From NCBI RefSeq assembly GCF_024580145.1, contig NZ_JANINI010000012.1, positions 1-44,811 of the forward strand: DNA of 44,811 nucleotides, read 5' to 3'. This DNA is from Methyloversatilis sp. XJ19-49. GTDB taxonomy: Bacteria > Pseudomonadota > Gammaproteobacteria > Burkholderiales > Rhodocyclaceae. Position 1 is the stretch's first letter; each line of letters begins with the position of its first letter. Below the pieces are notes generated by a model. It ran no database searches. It was not told the origin of the DNA and saw only the letters and a list, made by a program, of their open reading frames with translations. A program made the translations under genes and the position numbers. This document shows positions 9,248-17,800 of this stretch, piece by piece.

Positions 9248-9943
9248 ATGAGTTCCACGATCACACCGCGCCGTGCCGCGCTGGCGCGCATCCTGCCGTT
9301 CGCGCTCTACATACTGTTTCTCATCATCGCCGCACCGCTCGCCGGCGCGCTCGGTGTCGACGCGCGCTGGATGTATGCACTGCAGATCGCCTGCGTGATT
9401 GCTTCATTGGCAGTGTTCAGCCGCGACTACATCGAGCTGCGCCCAGCCGTGCCGGCTGCACCGTCACGGCTGTCCGGCATGTCTGCGTGGCTGGTTGCCG
9501 TCGCGCTGGGCGTCGCCGTCTGGGCGTTGTGGATCTGGCTCGATTTCCCCCCATTCGCATTCAAACCGGGCGAAGGCTACAAACCGCTCGACGAGGCTGG
9601 CGCGCTGATCGTGACGCTGGTCATCATCCGCATTTTCGGTGCTGCGGTCGTCGTGCCCATCATGGAAGAGCTGTTCTGGCGCTCCTTCATCATGCGCTGG
9701 CTCGACTACCCGAACTTCCTGACCATCGCAGCACAATCGATAACGCTGCGCAGCGTACTGTTCAGTTCGATCGCGTTCGGCTTCGAACACGGCCAATGGG
9801 CGGCCGGCATCGTCGCAGGCCTGGTCTATGGCGGACTGTATCGCGCCACCGGACGCCTGTGGTTGCCCATCGTTTCGCATGGCGTGACCAACCTGCTGCT
9901 CGGCCTGTGGGTCATCCATTCCGGTCAGTGGCAATTCTGGTGA
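9248..9943 (+). CDS. CPBP-family intramembrane protease, CAAX prenyl protease-related (PEP-CTERM type)
   Basis: An integral membrane metalloprotease-like protein of 231 residues with several hydrophobic helices. The CPBP (Abi) motifs are present: EELFWRSF (EExxxR), FGFEHGQW (FxxxH) and SHGVTNLL. Length and the PIMEELFWRSFIMRWLDYPNF context match the CAAX prenyl protease-related family found in bacteria with the PEP-CTERM/exosortase system; that assignment rests on memory of the family. A PEP-CTERM protein is encoded at 40.1 kb in this window. The start at 9248 (MSSTITPRR) was chosen over 9206 because the extra residues lack family character. The substrate is unknown. Confidence 0.8.
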   Translation: MSSTITPRRAALARILPFALYILFLIIAAPLAGALGVDARWMYALQIACVIASLAVFSRDYIELRPAVPAAPSRLSGMSAWLVAVALGVAVWALWIWLDFPPFAFKPGEGYKPLDEAGALIVTLVIIRIFGAAVVVPIMEELFWRSFIMRWLDYPNFLTIAAQSITLRSVLFSSIAFGFEHGQWAAGIVAGLVYGGLYRATGRLWLPIVSHGVTNLLLGLWVIHSGQWQFW

Positions 9944-10009
9944 CACACGCCGTGTCAAGCCGGGCCGCCTTGCGACCGTTAAAGGAGAACTGTCCCTGGA
10001 TGTTCCCGG

Positions 10010-10732
10010 ATGCCGGCCACCTCACACCCGCCCAGACTGCTGTCGCGCCGCCTGCCTTGCGTACGGCGCTGGGTGGCGCGCGCGCTCGTGGCCATCACGG
10101 CAGTTGCAGCGGCACAGGCCACGGCCTTCACCTACGAAGGTTACCTGCTCGCCGTGCGCGCTGAACTGCAGCAGCGCATGGACGCACGATTCGGCAGCAA
10201 GGCTGGCCCGCGCATGGCTGAACTGGCCGAGTCGCTGAACACCGCCGGTCACATCGCCGAAGAAGCGCTGCGCGTCGAGCGCATCAACCAGATCGCCAAC
10301 CGCGCGCGTTACGTGACCGATCCGGTGCTCTGGAAATCGGAAGACTACTGGGCCACGCCGGTCGAATTCGCTGCGGTCGCCGCCGGCGATTGCGAAGACT
10401 ACGCGCTCACCAAATACTTCGCGCTGCGCGAACTGGGCATGCCGGCCGACAAGCTGCGCATCACCTATGTGCGTCTGCTGCGCGAGGGCCGTCTGGAAAA
10501 CCACATGGTGCTCGCCTATTACCCGGAACCCGGCGCCGAGCCCTGGGTGATGGACAACCTCGAAAAGCGCTTCATGCCGGCGGCCGAGCGGCCCGACCTG
10601 ACGCCCGTGTACAGCTTCAACGATGACCGCGTCTGGAAGGTGCAGGGCGGTGGCGACCGCGAACTGGGCTCGCCGCAGCAGCTGCGCAAGTGGCGCGAAT
10701 TGCTCGACCGTGTGCGTGCGGAGGTGAAATGA
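10010..10732 (+). CDS. lapG: Periplasmic transglutaminase-like cysteine protease (LapG-like)
   Basis: A bacterial transglutaminase-like cysteine protease (BTLCP, DUF920), the family of Pseudomonas LapG, which cuts the N-terminus of large surface adhesins and so releases biofilm cells. It has 240 residues. An Arg-rich N-terminus with a hydrophobic stretch (ARALVAITAVAAAQATA) is a signal peptide. The catalytic triad is visible as Cys128 in AGDCEDYA, His165 in ENHMVLAYY and Asp182 in VMDNLEK. AAAGGAG lies 22 bases before the chosen ATG, which is unusually far. The gene overlaps lapD, its expected controller. No adhesin substrate is in the window. Confidence 0.9.
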   Translation: MPATSHPPRLLSRRLPCVRRWVARALVAITAVAAAQATAFTYEGYLLAVRAELQQRMDARFGSKAGPRMAELAESLNTAGHIAEEALRVERINQIANRARYVTDPVLWKSEDYWATPVEFAAVAAGDCEDYALTKYFALRELGMPADKLRITYVRLLREGRLENHMVLAYYPEPGAEPWVMDNLEKRFMPAAERPDLTPVYSFNDDRVWKVQGGGDRELGSPQQLRKWRELLDRVRAEVK

Positions 10733-12660
10733 TGAACAGCTTGCGCGTGCGTCTGCTGGCCGCGTTGCTCGGCGTCGGTGTGGCGGCTTTCGTCGCGGCA
10801 CTGCTGACGGCGCTGTGGGTGTCGCGCGACCGCGTCGAAGCGCAGATGGCGAGCCAGGCGCAGTCGATCGCGCTGTCGCTGACCGTCGCGCTGACCGCCG
10901 GGGGCGAGCCGTCGCTGCAGAATGCCGAAAGTCTGGTCGAGCCGGTGTTCGACCAGAGCTATCTGCGGCGCATCGCCGTGCGTGATGCACAGCAGCGCAT
11001 CGTTGCCAGCCGCGAAGCGCCGGCCCGGCTCGCCGGTGGCGCGCCGCAGTGGTTCGTCGACCTGCTGCCGCTGGCGTCCGGCGCCCAGACGGCCGACATC
11101 ATGTCCGGCTGGCGCATCGCCGGCAGCGTTCTGGTCGAGCCGCATCCGCACTGGGCCTACCTTCAGTTGTGGACGGTCGCGCAGACCCTGCTGGTCTGGA
11201 TGGGCGGCGGGCTGGCTGTGGCCGGCGCGCTCGGCCTCGCTGCATTGCGCTGGGGGTTGAGGCCGCTGCGCCGCGTTCAGCGCTCGGCCGTTGCGGCCGC
11301 TTCGCGCAAATTCATGCCGATCGATGAAGCCCGCATGCCGACCGAACTGCAGCCGCTGGTCGGCGCCTTCAACCGCATGCTGGGTGCGCTGGCGCAGGCG
11401 CTCGATGCCGAATCGACCCGCGCCGAACGCTTCCGCGACCAGGCGCTGGTCGATGAACTGACCGGGCTGGCAAACCGCCGCGGCTTCCGCGCAGCCCTCG
11501 AAGCGCGCATCGAAGCCGGTCAGCGCAGCGGCTGGCTTGCGCTGTTGCGCATCGACGGGCTGGAAGACCTGAACAACCGCTTCGGCCGGCAGACGGTTGA
11601 TGATCTGCTGACCGAATCAGCCCAGTACATTCGCGACGCGGCGAAGGGCGGCCTGTGCGGTCGGGTCGAAGGCGCCAGCTTCGCACTGCTCGTCGATGCC
11701 GCCGAAGCACCGGCGCAACAGCTGCTCGGCGCACTGCGCGCGCGCCTGAATGGCCTGGCACGTGCCGCCGGTAACGATGATCCGGGCGGCTGGCGGGGCG
11801 GCGCTGCCGACTGTGGCAGCGACGGCGACGCGGCGCGCTGGCTGGCCGCAGCCGATCGCGCGCTGCACCTGTGGCTGCCGGGCGACACGCAGGAGTTTCC
11901 GCTGGCGCATGCACAGGACATCGAATCGGCAGGTGCTGCGGTGCGCGGCACCGTGCGTGACCTGATTGGGCAGGGGCGCATCGCGTTCGCGTCGCAGGCC
12001 ACCCGCGTGCTCGATGCCGGTGGCGCCGCCGGCGCGCTGCATGTCGAGTTGCGCGCTGCACTCGACGCCGGCGACCGCCTGATCCGCGCCGCCGAATACA
12101 TGACCTACGCCGGCGAAGCGCGCGTATCGGCCGCGCTTGACAGCGCTTGCCTGATGCGCGCGCTCGAACATGCTCAGGCGCGACGCGATGGTCTGGCGAC
12201 GGTGGTGAATGTCAGTGCCGCGGCGCTCATCGATCCCGACATCCTGCGCTGGGTCGGCGGCTACAGGCACGACGCGCGTCGCGGCAGTTTCATCCTCGAG
12301 TTTTCCGAAGTCGCCCTGCTCGGCGACCCCGACGCCGCCGAAGCGTTTGCCCAACTGGCGCAGTCGCGCGGGCTGGCGATCGGCATCAAGCACTTCGGCC
12401 TGCACGCCAACGCACTGAGCCTGTTGCGCCGTCTGCGGCCGCAACACGTGAAGTTCTCGGTCACGCTGACGCGCGAAGCCCTGCTCAATCCGGATTCGGG
12501 CGCCTACGTGTCCTCGCTGACCGGCATCGCGTCCGCGCTGTCCATCCTGCCGGTCGCAGTGGCAGTGGAACACGCCGAAACCCTGGCCGCGCTGCACGCA
12601 CTGGGCTTCCGGGGCGTTCAGGGCGAGGCGGTTGCGGCGGAAATCCTGCCGCTGCGCTGA
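10729..12660 (+). CDS. lapD: LapD-like c-di-GMP receptor (degenerate GGDEF-EAL, HAMP, periplasmic domain)
   Basis: LapD is an inner-membrane receptor that holds LapG inactive when its EAL domain binds c-di-GMP. From 10729 the protein has 643 residues. TM1 (about 8-30) is followed by a periplasmic LapD_MoxY_N-type domain to about 150, TM2 (VAQTLLVWMGGGLAVAGALGLAAL), HAMP, then GGDEF and EAL domains. Both enzymatic domains look dead: the GGDEF signature reads RVEGASF, the EAL signature reads VELRAAL, and the DDFG metal site reads KHFG. This fits a receptor rather than an enzyme. Translation is coupled to lapG (ATGA overlap, GAGGTG 5-8 bases upstream). Confidence 0.9.
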   Translation: MMNSLRVRLLAALLGVGVAAFVAALLTALWVSRDRVEAQMASQAQSIALSLTVALTAGGEPSLQNAESLVEPVFDQSYLRRIAVRDAQQRIVASREAPARLAGGAPQWFVDLLPLASGAQTADIMSGWRIAGSVLVEPHPHWAYLQLWTVAQTLLVWMGGGLAVAGALGLAALRWGLRPLRRVQRSAVAAASRKFMPIDEARMPTELQPLVGAFNRMLGALAQALDAESTRAERFRDQALVDELTGLANRRGFRAALEARIEAGQRSGWLALLRIDGLEDLNNRFGRQTVDDLLTESAQYIRDAAKGGLCGRVEGASFALLVDAAEAPAQQLLGALRARLNGLARAAGNDDPGGWRGGAADCGSDGDAARWLAAADRALHLWLPGDTQEFPLAHAQDIESAGAAVRGTVRDLIGQGRIAFASQATRVLDAGGAAGALHVELRAALDAGDRLIRAAEYMTYAGEARVSAALDSACLMRALEHAQARRDGLATVVNVSAAALIDPDILRWVGGYRHDARRGSFILEFSEVALLGDPDAAEAFAQLAQSRGLAIGIKHFGLHANALSLLRRLRPQHVKFSVTLTREALLNPDSGAYVSSLTGIASALSILPVAVAVEHAETLAALHALGFRGVQGEAVAAEILPLR

Positions 12661-12694
12661 CCGTCCGTTTTCGGCGCGAGATCGCCTGCGTGCC

Positions 12695-13390
12695 TCAGTG
12701 CAGTGCCAGTCCGGGACGGCTGGCGGAATCGACCGCCACCAGGTTCAGATGCAGCAGCCGTGCCGGCGCACCGACGCGTTCGCACCGGCGTTCGGCGCCG
12801 AACGCACGAAAGCCGAATGCGCGCTGGTAATAGCGCACATGACGCGGATTCACCTCGATCACGGCATCGGTCGCCTCCAGCGACACGCGACCCAGTTGCA
12901 GTGCGCGCCGTATCAGTTCGAATGCGAGATCGATGTCCTGTCCGGTGTTCACCAGTGCGTCGCGATCGATGGCGAAGCGTGTGTATTCGATCAGCCGGCA
13001 GCCCTGCTCGCGCAAGGCCCCGACGTGTTCCGCGAAGCCGGTTTCGGCGTGCAGCCGCTGTGTCACACCGCAGCGCACCGTCACCGTGCCGACCAGGCGG
13101 CCGGCCCAGCGCGCCAGCAAGGTCGTTTCGCCGGTCGTCGATTCGGGTCGCTGCGCCGGATAACCACGCCGGCCGTAACAGTGCTCGACCAGCGCGGCGG
13201 CGGCGGCCAGATCAGCCTCGCTGCGGGCGATCGGGAATTCAAAATCAGCGGAGGTCGCGCGTAGCGCGATCTGCGCGCGTGGCGTCGACGCCACGCCCTG
13301 GATCAGGGTCAGCCGCGGCGTCGGGCGGGCGAATGGAAACGCATGGAAGCGGTTGTCGTTGGCAGCGTGCTGCAGAACTCGGGGTTTCAT
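12695..13390 (-). CDS. N-acyl amino acid synthase-like GNAT protein (FeeM-like)
   Basis: A 231-residue GNAT-fold protein related to FeeM-type N-acyl amino acid synthases and the PEP-CTERM/exosortase-associated acyltransferases; these families also resemble LuxI-type synthases. Supporting segments are FPIARSEADLAAAAALVEHC, YGRRGYPAQ, ARWAGRLVGTVTVR, CRLIEYTRFAIDRDALV and the strongly family-like EVNPRHVRYYQRAFGFRAFG. Family members transfer an acyl group from acyl-ACP to an amino acid; the product here is unknown. I chose MKPRVLQHAANDNRF as start because the open frame beyond it is not family-like. It is convergent with lapD. A perfect hairpin (13413-13428) sits in its leader. Confidence 0.75.
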   Translation of the reverse strand: MKPRVLQHAANDNRFHAFPFARPTPRLTLIQGVASTPRAQIALRATSADFEFPIARSEADLAAAAALVEHCYGRRGYPAQRPESTTGETTLLARWAGRLVGTVTVRCGVTQRLHAETGFAEHVGALREQGCRLIEYTRFAIDRDALVNTGQDIDLAFELIRRALQLGRVSLEATDAVIEVNPRHVRYYQRAFGFRAFGAERRCERVGAPARLLHLNLVAVDSASRPGLALH

Positions 13391-13412
13391 CCTGGGGCCT
13401 TGTGCGGTGCGA

Positions 13413-13428
13413 CCCGCGCTTTCGCGGG
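13413..13428 (-). promoter_or_regulatory. Perfect hairpin in the leader of the FeeM-like gene
   Basis: CCCGCG and CGCGGG arms enclose a 4-base loop, 23 bases upstream of the minus-strand start codon at 13390. It could affect translation or mRNA stability. No T-run follows it. The function is inference. Confidence 0.3.
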
Positions 13429-13549
13429 ACTGTGTCATTCGGCAAACCGGTCCGCATCCGTGATGCGTGACCTTGCCGAGCCGCAAAGCTAGAGGATCCC
13501 CGTTGCAATGGCTTGATCGTCAGGTGACGTTTTTCTTGCCGTGCTGCGT

Positions 13550-13579
13550 GGTCCTGCGGTGATCCTGTGCCGCAGGACC
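13550..13579 (-). terminator. 10-bp-stem hairpin downstream of the unknown gene
   Basis: GGTCCTGCGG and CCGCAGGACC form a perfect ten-pair stem with a 10-base loop, 17 bases past the stop of the minus-strand gene at 13597-14460. There is no clear T-run on the minus side, so it may be a weak or factor-assisted terminator, or an RNA-stabilising 3' end. Confidence 0.45.
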
Positions 13580-13596
13580 GGCCTCCTGACGTTCGC

Positions 13597-14460
13597 CTAA
13601 TGCAGCGTCGCCGCCACATCCATCCACACCGTGCCGTCGTCGCCTGTGCGCGCATGCAGGCCCATGCTGCCGAGCACGGCAATGATGCGCGTCGCCAGCA
13701 TGCCCATCTGCAGCGCGCGCGCGTCGCCCTCGACCGCTGCAGCACCCGCAAGCAGGGCAGCGATGCGCGGCCACTCGCGGCCGATCAGCGACGTGTCGAG
13801 CCCGGCTTTCAACTCGGGTGCGATATCCGCCGCGCTGCGCTGCAGCCCGGCGAGATAGCCGAGGCTGAACGCCACCGTCTGCATCAGATGCGTCAGCCGC
13901 GCCATCGCCAGGCCGGTCAGCGTGTCCAGATCGGCGTCGGTACGGTAGTCGGCGAGGGCGCGCCGACTCGCGTCGGGCAGTTCGTCGAGCAGGCGCAGCA
14001 GATGCGGCAACAGCAGATCGGAGCCGGCCGGCAGCGACCAGGCGCTGGCGCGGTTGGCGCGGTATTCGTCCAGCATCAGGCGGGCGATCGGCGCGAATTG
14101 CGCGACGAGTGTGTCGCCGGCCGCCTCAACTGCGGGCGCAAGCGCCAGCTCGCCGCGCCACAGTTCGCGATGCAGCGCATGCACCAGTTGCAGCAGTTGC
14201 TCAGGCTCGCCCGCCAGCGACTGTTCGACGAACGGTGCCGACAGCGTGATCGTGAATCCGCCCGCGCCGTCCTCGCGCGACAGAGGTGGCGCGGTACCGG
14301 CCGAGCCGGTCGCGTCGTCGCGCAGCACCAGCACCCGCAGATGCGCTGGATCGAGACCGCGGTCGCGTTCGTACAGACGGGCCAACAGCACCGACAGGCT
14401 GGTGCGCAGCGTTTCTGCACTCGTTTCCGGGCGTGAGCACTGCAATTCGATCAGGGGCAT
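13597..14460 (-). CDS. Conserved-looking hypothetical protein, 287 aa
   Basis: I do not recognise this protein. Started at MPLIELQCSRPETSAETLRT it has 287 residues, no signal peptide and no membrane segment; it is Ala/Leu-rich and mostly helical in appearance. The N-terminal third (LSVLLARLYERDRGLDPAHL, then RVLVLRDDATG) could be a small alpha/beta domain. The rest reads as amphipathic helices such as LLQLVHALHRELWRGE and LLPHLLRLLDELPDASR. Codon use matches its neighbours, which supports a real gene. It stands alone between the FeeM-like gene and a REP cluster, so context gives no function. No clear ribosome binding site is seen at the chosen ATG. Confidence 0.65.
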   Translation of the reverse strand: MPLIELQCSRPETSAETLRTSLSVLLARLYERDRGLDPAHLRVLVLRDDATGSAGTAPPLSREDGAGGFTITLSAPFVEQSLAGEPEQLLQLVHALHRELWRGELALAPAVEAAGDTLVAQFAPIARLMLDEYRANRASAWSLPAGSDLLLPHLLRLLDELPDASRRALADYRTDADLDTLTGLAMARLTHLMQTVAFSLGYLAGLQRSAADIAPELKAGLDTSLIGREWPRIAALLAGAAAVEGDARALQMGMLATRIIAVLGSMGLHARTGDDGTVWMDVAATLH

Positions 14461-14545
14461 GGCTGAAAGCGGTTGATTTGCGGGCAAAAAATCATAGCTG
14501 CAGGTCACGCGGGCGTCCAATCGGATGCGTCAGGTGCGCAGCGCC

Positions 14546-14716
14546 CGTGTGGGAGCGGCTCCGTCGGAGCGGCAGCCTCTGTGGGCGTGGCGATCCACTG
14601 CCGGCCATGCGGGCGGCGAGCCGTGCTCGCCGAACCCCCGCTCCGCCCTCGCCGCGATCGTGCCGCGGCCATCGTTGTGCAGCGTGCGCATCGCGGCGAG
14701 GCCGCCGCTCCCACAA
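14546..14716. repeat. REP/REPIN cluster, site 1
   Basis: A non-coding 377-bp gap contains this repeat block. Its right arm (14690-14715) is the inverse REP unit starting ATCGCGGCGAGGCCGCCGCT. The left side holds decayed direct copies (GTGTGGGAGCGGCTCCG, CTGTGGGCGTGGCGATCC), then a GC-rich segment and CTCGCCGCGAT. The loop between the arms (CGTGCCGCGGCC, then ATCGTTGTGC) recurs at 39.9 and 44.8 kb. This is the REPIN layout: two inverted REPs with a conserved loop. Confidence 0.8.
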
Positions 14717-14837
14717 AGACTTCGCCGCTTTCACAGGTGCTGCCCCAGGTACAGTCACACCCGGCACGCGATCCGGGGTCGGCGCGCTTGCAACATCGCA
14801 TGATGATCGCGCGGATCGCGGATAATCGCGGCGGGCG

Positions 14838-17800
14838 ATGACAGACGGAACGGGCACGGTCATGAAGGCAGGCGGCGGCAAGCTTTGGGCGGGATTGTTC
14901 GTGCTGGCGGCTGCGGTCGCGGCGGCGCTTTGGTGGCAGACGACGCGCAGCCCTGACGCGCCGATCGCCGCCATCGGCGACGACCCGGACACGCCGTTCG
15001 CGGTGCTGCGCTGCGACGCGCGCAGCCGCGAAGCGGGACCGGCGCTGGCGGTCACTTTCAGCCGGCCGCTGGCGCGCAAGCTGCCGCTGGGCGAATTGAT
15101 GACGGTCACCGATCTGGGTGACAGCGAAACGCGGGAGGCCGGCGGCAAGGTGGTCGGCAACTGGTACCTGGGCGACAACCCGCGCATCGCCTATTTTTCC
15201 GGTGTGCTGCCGAAGCGGCGCTACCGCATCGATGTGGCCGTCGGCGTCGCGTCGCGCGCCGGCGATCAGCTCGCCGGCACCCACCAGTGCGAGACGCTGG
15301 TCGAAGACATGCCGCCGGCGTTCTTCTTCGCCAGCCGCGGCACCGTACTGCCGGCCGGGCAGAACGGCGGCCTGCCGGTGGTCACCATCAACACGCCCGA
15401 AGTCGACGTACAGTTCCTGCGCGTCGAGCCCGCGCAGCTGCCGGCCTTTCTCGACAAGGTGTACGGTATCCGCCGCAGCGCCGACGAGGAGGGCGCGCAG
15501 GGCGAAGGCGAAGGTGAGTACGAGGGCGAGTACTACGGCGGTGGCACCGTCGACCTGCGCGGCCGCACCTCCGGCTGGTACATCGACCAGCTGAAGGACC
15601 TGTCGTCCAGCGTTTATCTGGGCCGCTTCCAGACCGACGACAAGCGCGACCGCCGGCACGTGAGCTTCCTGCCGGTCGAGCACATCAAGGAGCTGCGCGA
15701 GCCGGGCGTGTATGTCGCGGTGATGAATGTGCCGGGCAGCTTTTCCGGCGACTACCAGACCACCTATTTCTACGTCAGCGACATCGGCCTGCACCTGCAC
15801 CGCAACGGCAGCCGCGTCGATGCCTTCGCCACGTCGCTGCGCTCGGGCGCGGCGCTCGACGGCGTCGAGTTCGAAGTGCTGGACGGCGACGGCAAGCGCG
15901 TCGCATCGGTCAAGGCCGAAGGCGACGGCCGCGCCACCTTCGACGCCATACCGGCCGATGCCCGGCTGGTGATCGCGCGTCGCGGGCGCGAGCTGTCGGT
16001 CGTGTCGCTGGGCGAGGCCGCGCTCGACCTGTCCGAATTCGACACCGCCGGCCTGCTGCCGACGAACAACAAGCTGTTCGTGTGGAGCGGGCGCGACCTG
16101 TACCGGCCGGGCGAAAGCTTCGATGTGTCGGTGCTGGCGCGCGATGCCGACGGCCAACCGGTCGCTGCGCAGCCGCTCAGTGTGCTGCTCAAGCGCCCCG
16201 ACGGGCGCACCGTCAGTCAGCGCGTGTGGCAGCCCTCGGCCGAACAACCCGGTTACTTCCGCCACACGCTGGCGATTCCCGGTGACGCCCAGACCGGCGC
16301 CTGGACACTGGAACTGCGCGCCGATCCCGGGGCAAAACGGCCGGACGCGATCATGCGTTTCAAGGTCGAGGAGTTCCTGCCCGAGCGCATGAAGCTCGCG
16401 CTGACCAGTGCGGAGGGGGTGCTGACCGACGGCGAGCCGCTCGACATCGCGGTGCAGGGCGACTACCTGTTCGGCGCGCCGGCCGCCGGCAACCGCCTGC
16501 TCGGCGCACTCGCCACCGAGCGCCTGCGCTTTGCGCTGCCGCAGAAGCCCGGCTTCATCTTCGGCGACTTCGCCGACGACGCGCTCAAGGGCCGGCGCGA
16601 GCTGGAAGAAACCGCGCTTGACGACAGCGGCGCCGCACAGCTGGCGGTGCCGTACGACCCGGGCACTGCTCGCTCTCCGCTGCGCCTGCGCACCAGCCTG
16701 AGCCTGCTCGAATCCGGCGGCCGGCCGGTGGTGCGCTCGCTGGAGCGCGCCTGGTGGCCGGCACCCGCGCTGATCGGCGTGCGTCCGCTGTTCGACGCCG
16801 ACGTGGCGCGCGAATCGTCGCTGGCCGAATTCGAGGTCAGCCGCTTCCTGCCCGACGGCACGCTGTCCGCGCTCGACAAGGCCAACGTGCGGCTGTTCAA
16901 GGAAGAGCGGCAGTACTACTGGCGCTTCGATGACCAGCGCGGCTGGCACTCCGGCTTCAGCGACGCCGACGAACTGGTCGACAGCCGCACCATTGCGCTG
17001 AAGACGCAGACCAAGCTCGCCTTCCCGGTCACCTGGGGCAGTTACCGGCTCGAAATCGACGACCCGCAGCACGGCCTGACGATGCGCTACCGCTTCTACG
17101 CCGGCTGGGGTGCGCAGGGCGACGAGGCGCTCGGAAACCGGCCCGACCGCGTGCAGATCCGTCTCGAAGGCGAGCCCTTCCGCGCCGGCGACACGGTGAA
17201 GGCGCACCTCACGCCGCCGCACGACGGCGAGGCACTGGTGCTGATCGAGGGCGACCGCGTGTTGTGGGCCAGACGCGTCAAGGTGAGCGCCGCCGGCACT
17301 GCCATCAATCTGCCGCTGGATGCGAGCTGGAACCGCCATGACCTCTACGTCTCCGTGCTGGCGTTCCGGCCGGGCAGCGAAGGCAGCCGCGTGACACCGG
17401 CGCGTGCGCTCGGGCTCGCCCACATTCCGCTGGCGCGCGAAGACCGCCGGCTGAAGGTGGCGCTGGAAGCACCGGCCAAGGTCGAGCCGGAAACGAAAAC
17501 GACGGTGAAGGTGAAGGTCGACGGCGTGACCGGCCAGCATGCCTGGGTGACGCTGTCGGCGGTCGACCAGGGCATTCTGAACATCACGCAGTTCGCCACG
17601 CCCGACCCGCACGGCTATTTCTTCGGCAAGCAACGCTACACCCCGGATCTGCTCGACATCTACGGCCGGCTGATCGAAAAGATGGATGGCACGCGCGGCA
17701 AGCTCAAGTGGGGCGGCGATGCCGGCATGCGCGATTCGCAGAGCATGCCGAAGAAGGTGAAGCTGGTCGATCTGTTCTCCGGCCCGGTAAAGCTCGACGA

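Noticed and set aside
13519-13534. CGTC/GACG mini-hairpin followed by TTTTT as a terminator
   Set aside because: Only four base pairs in the stem, and no plus-strand gene ends nearby.
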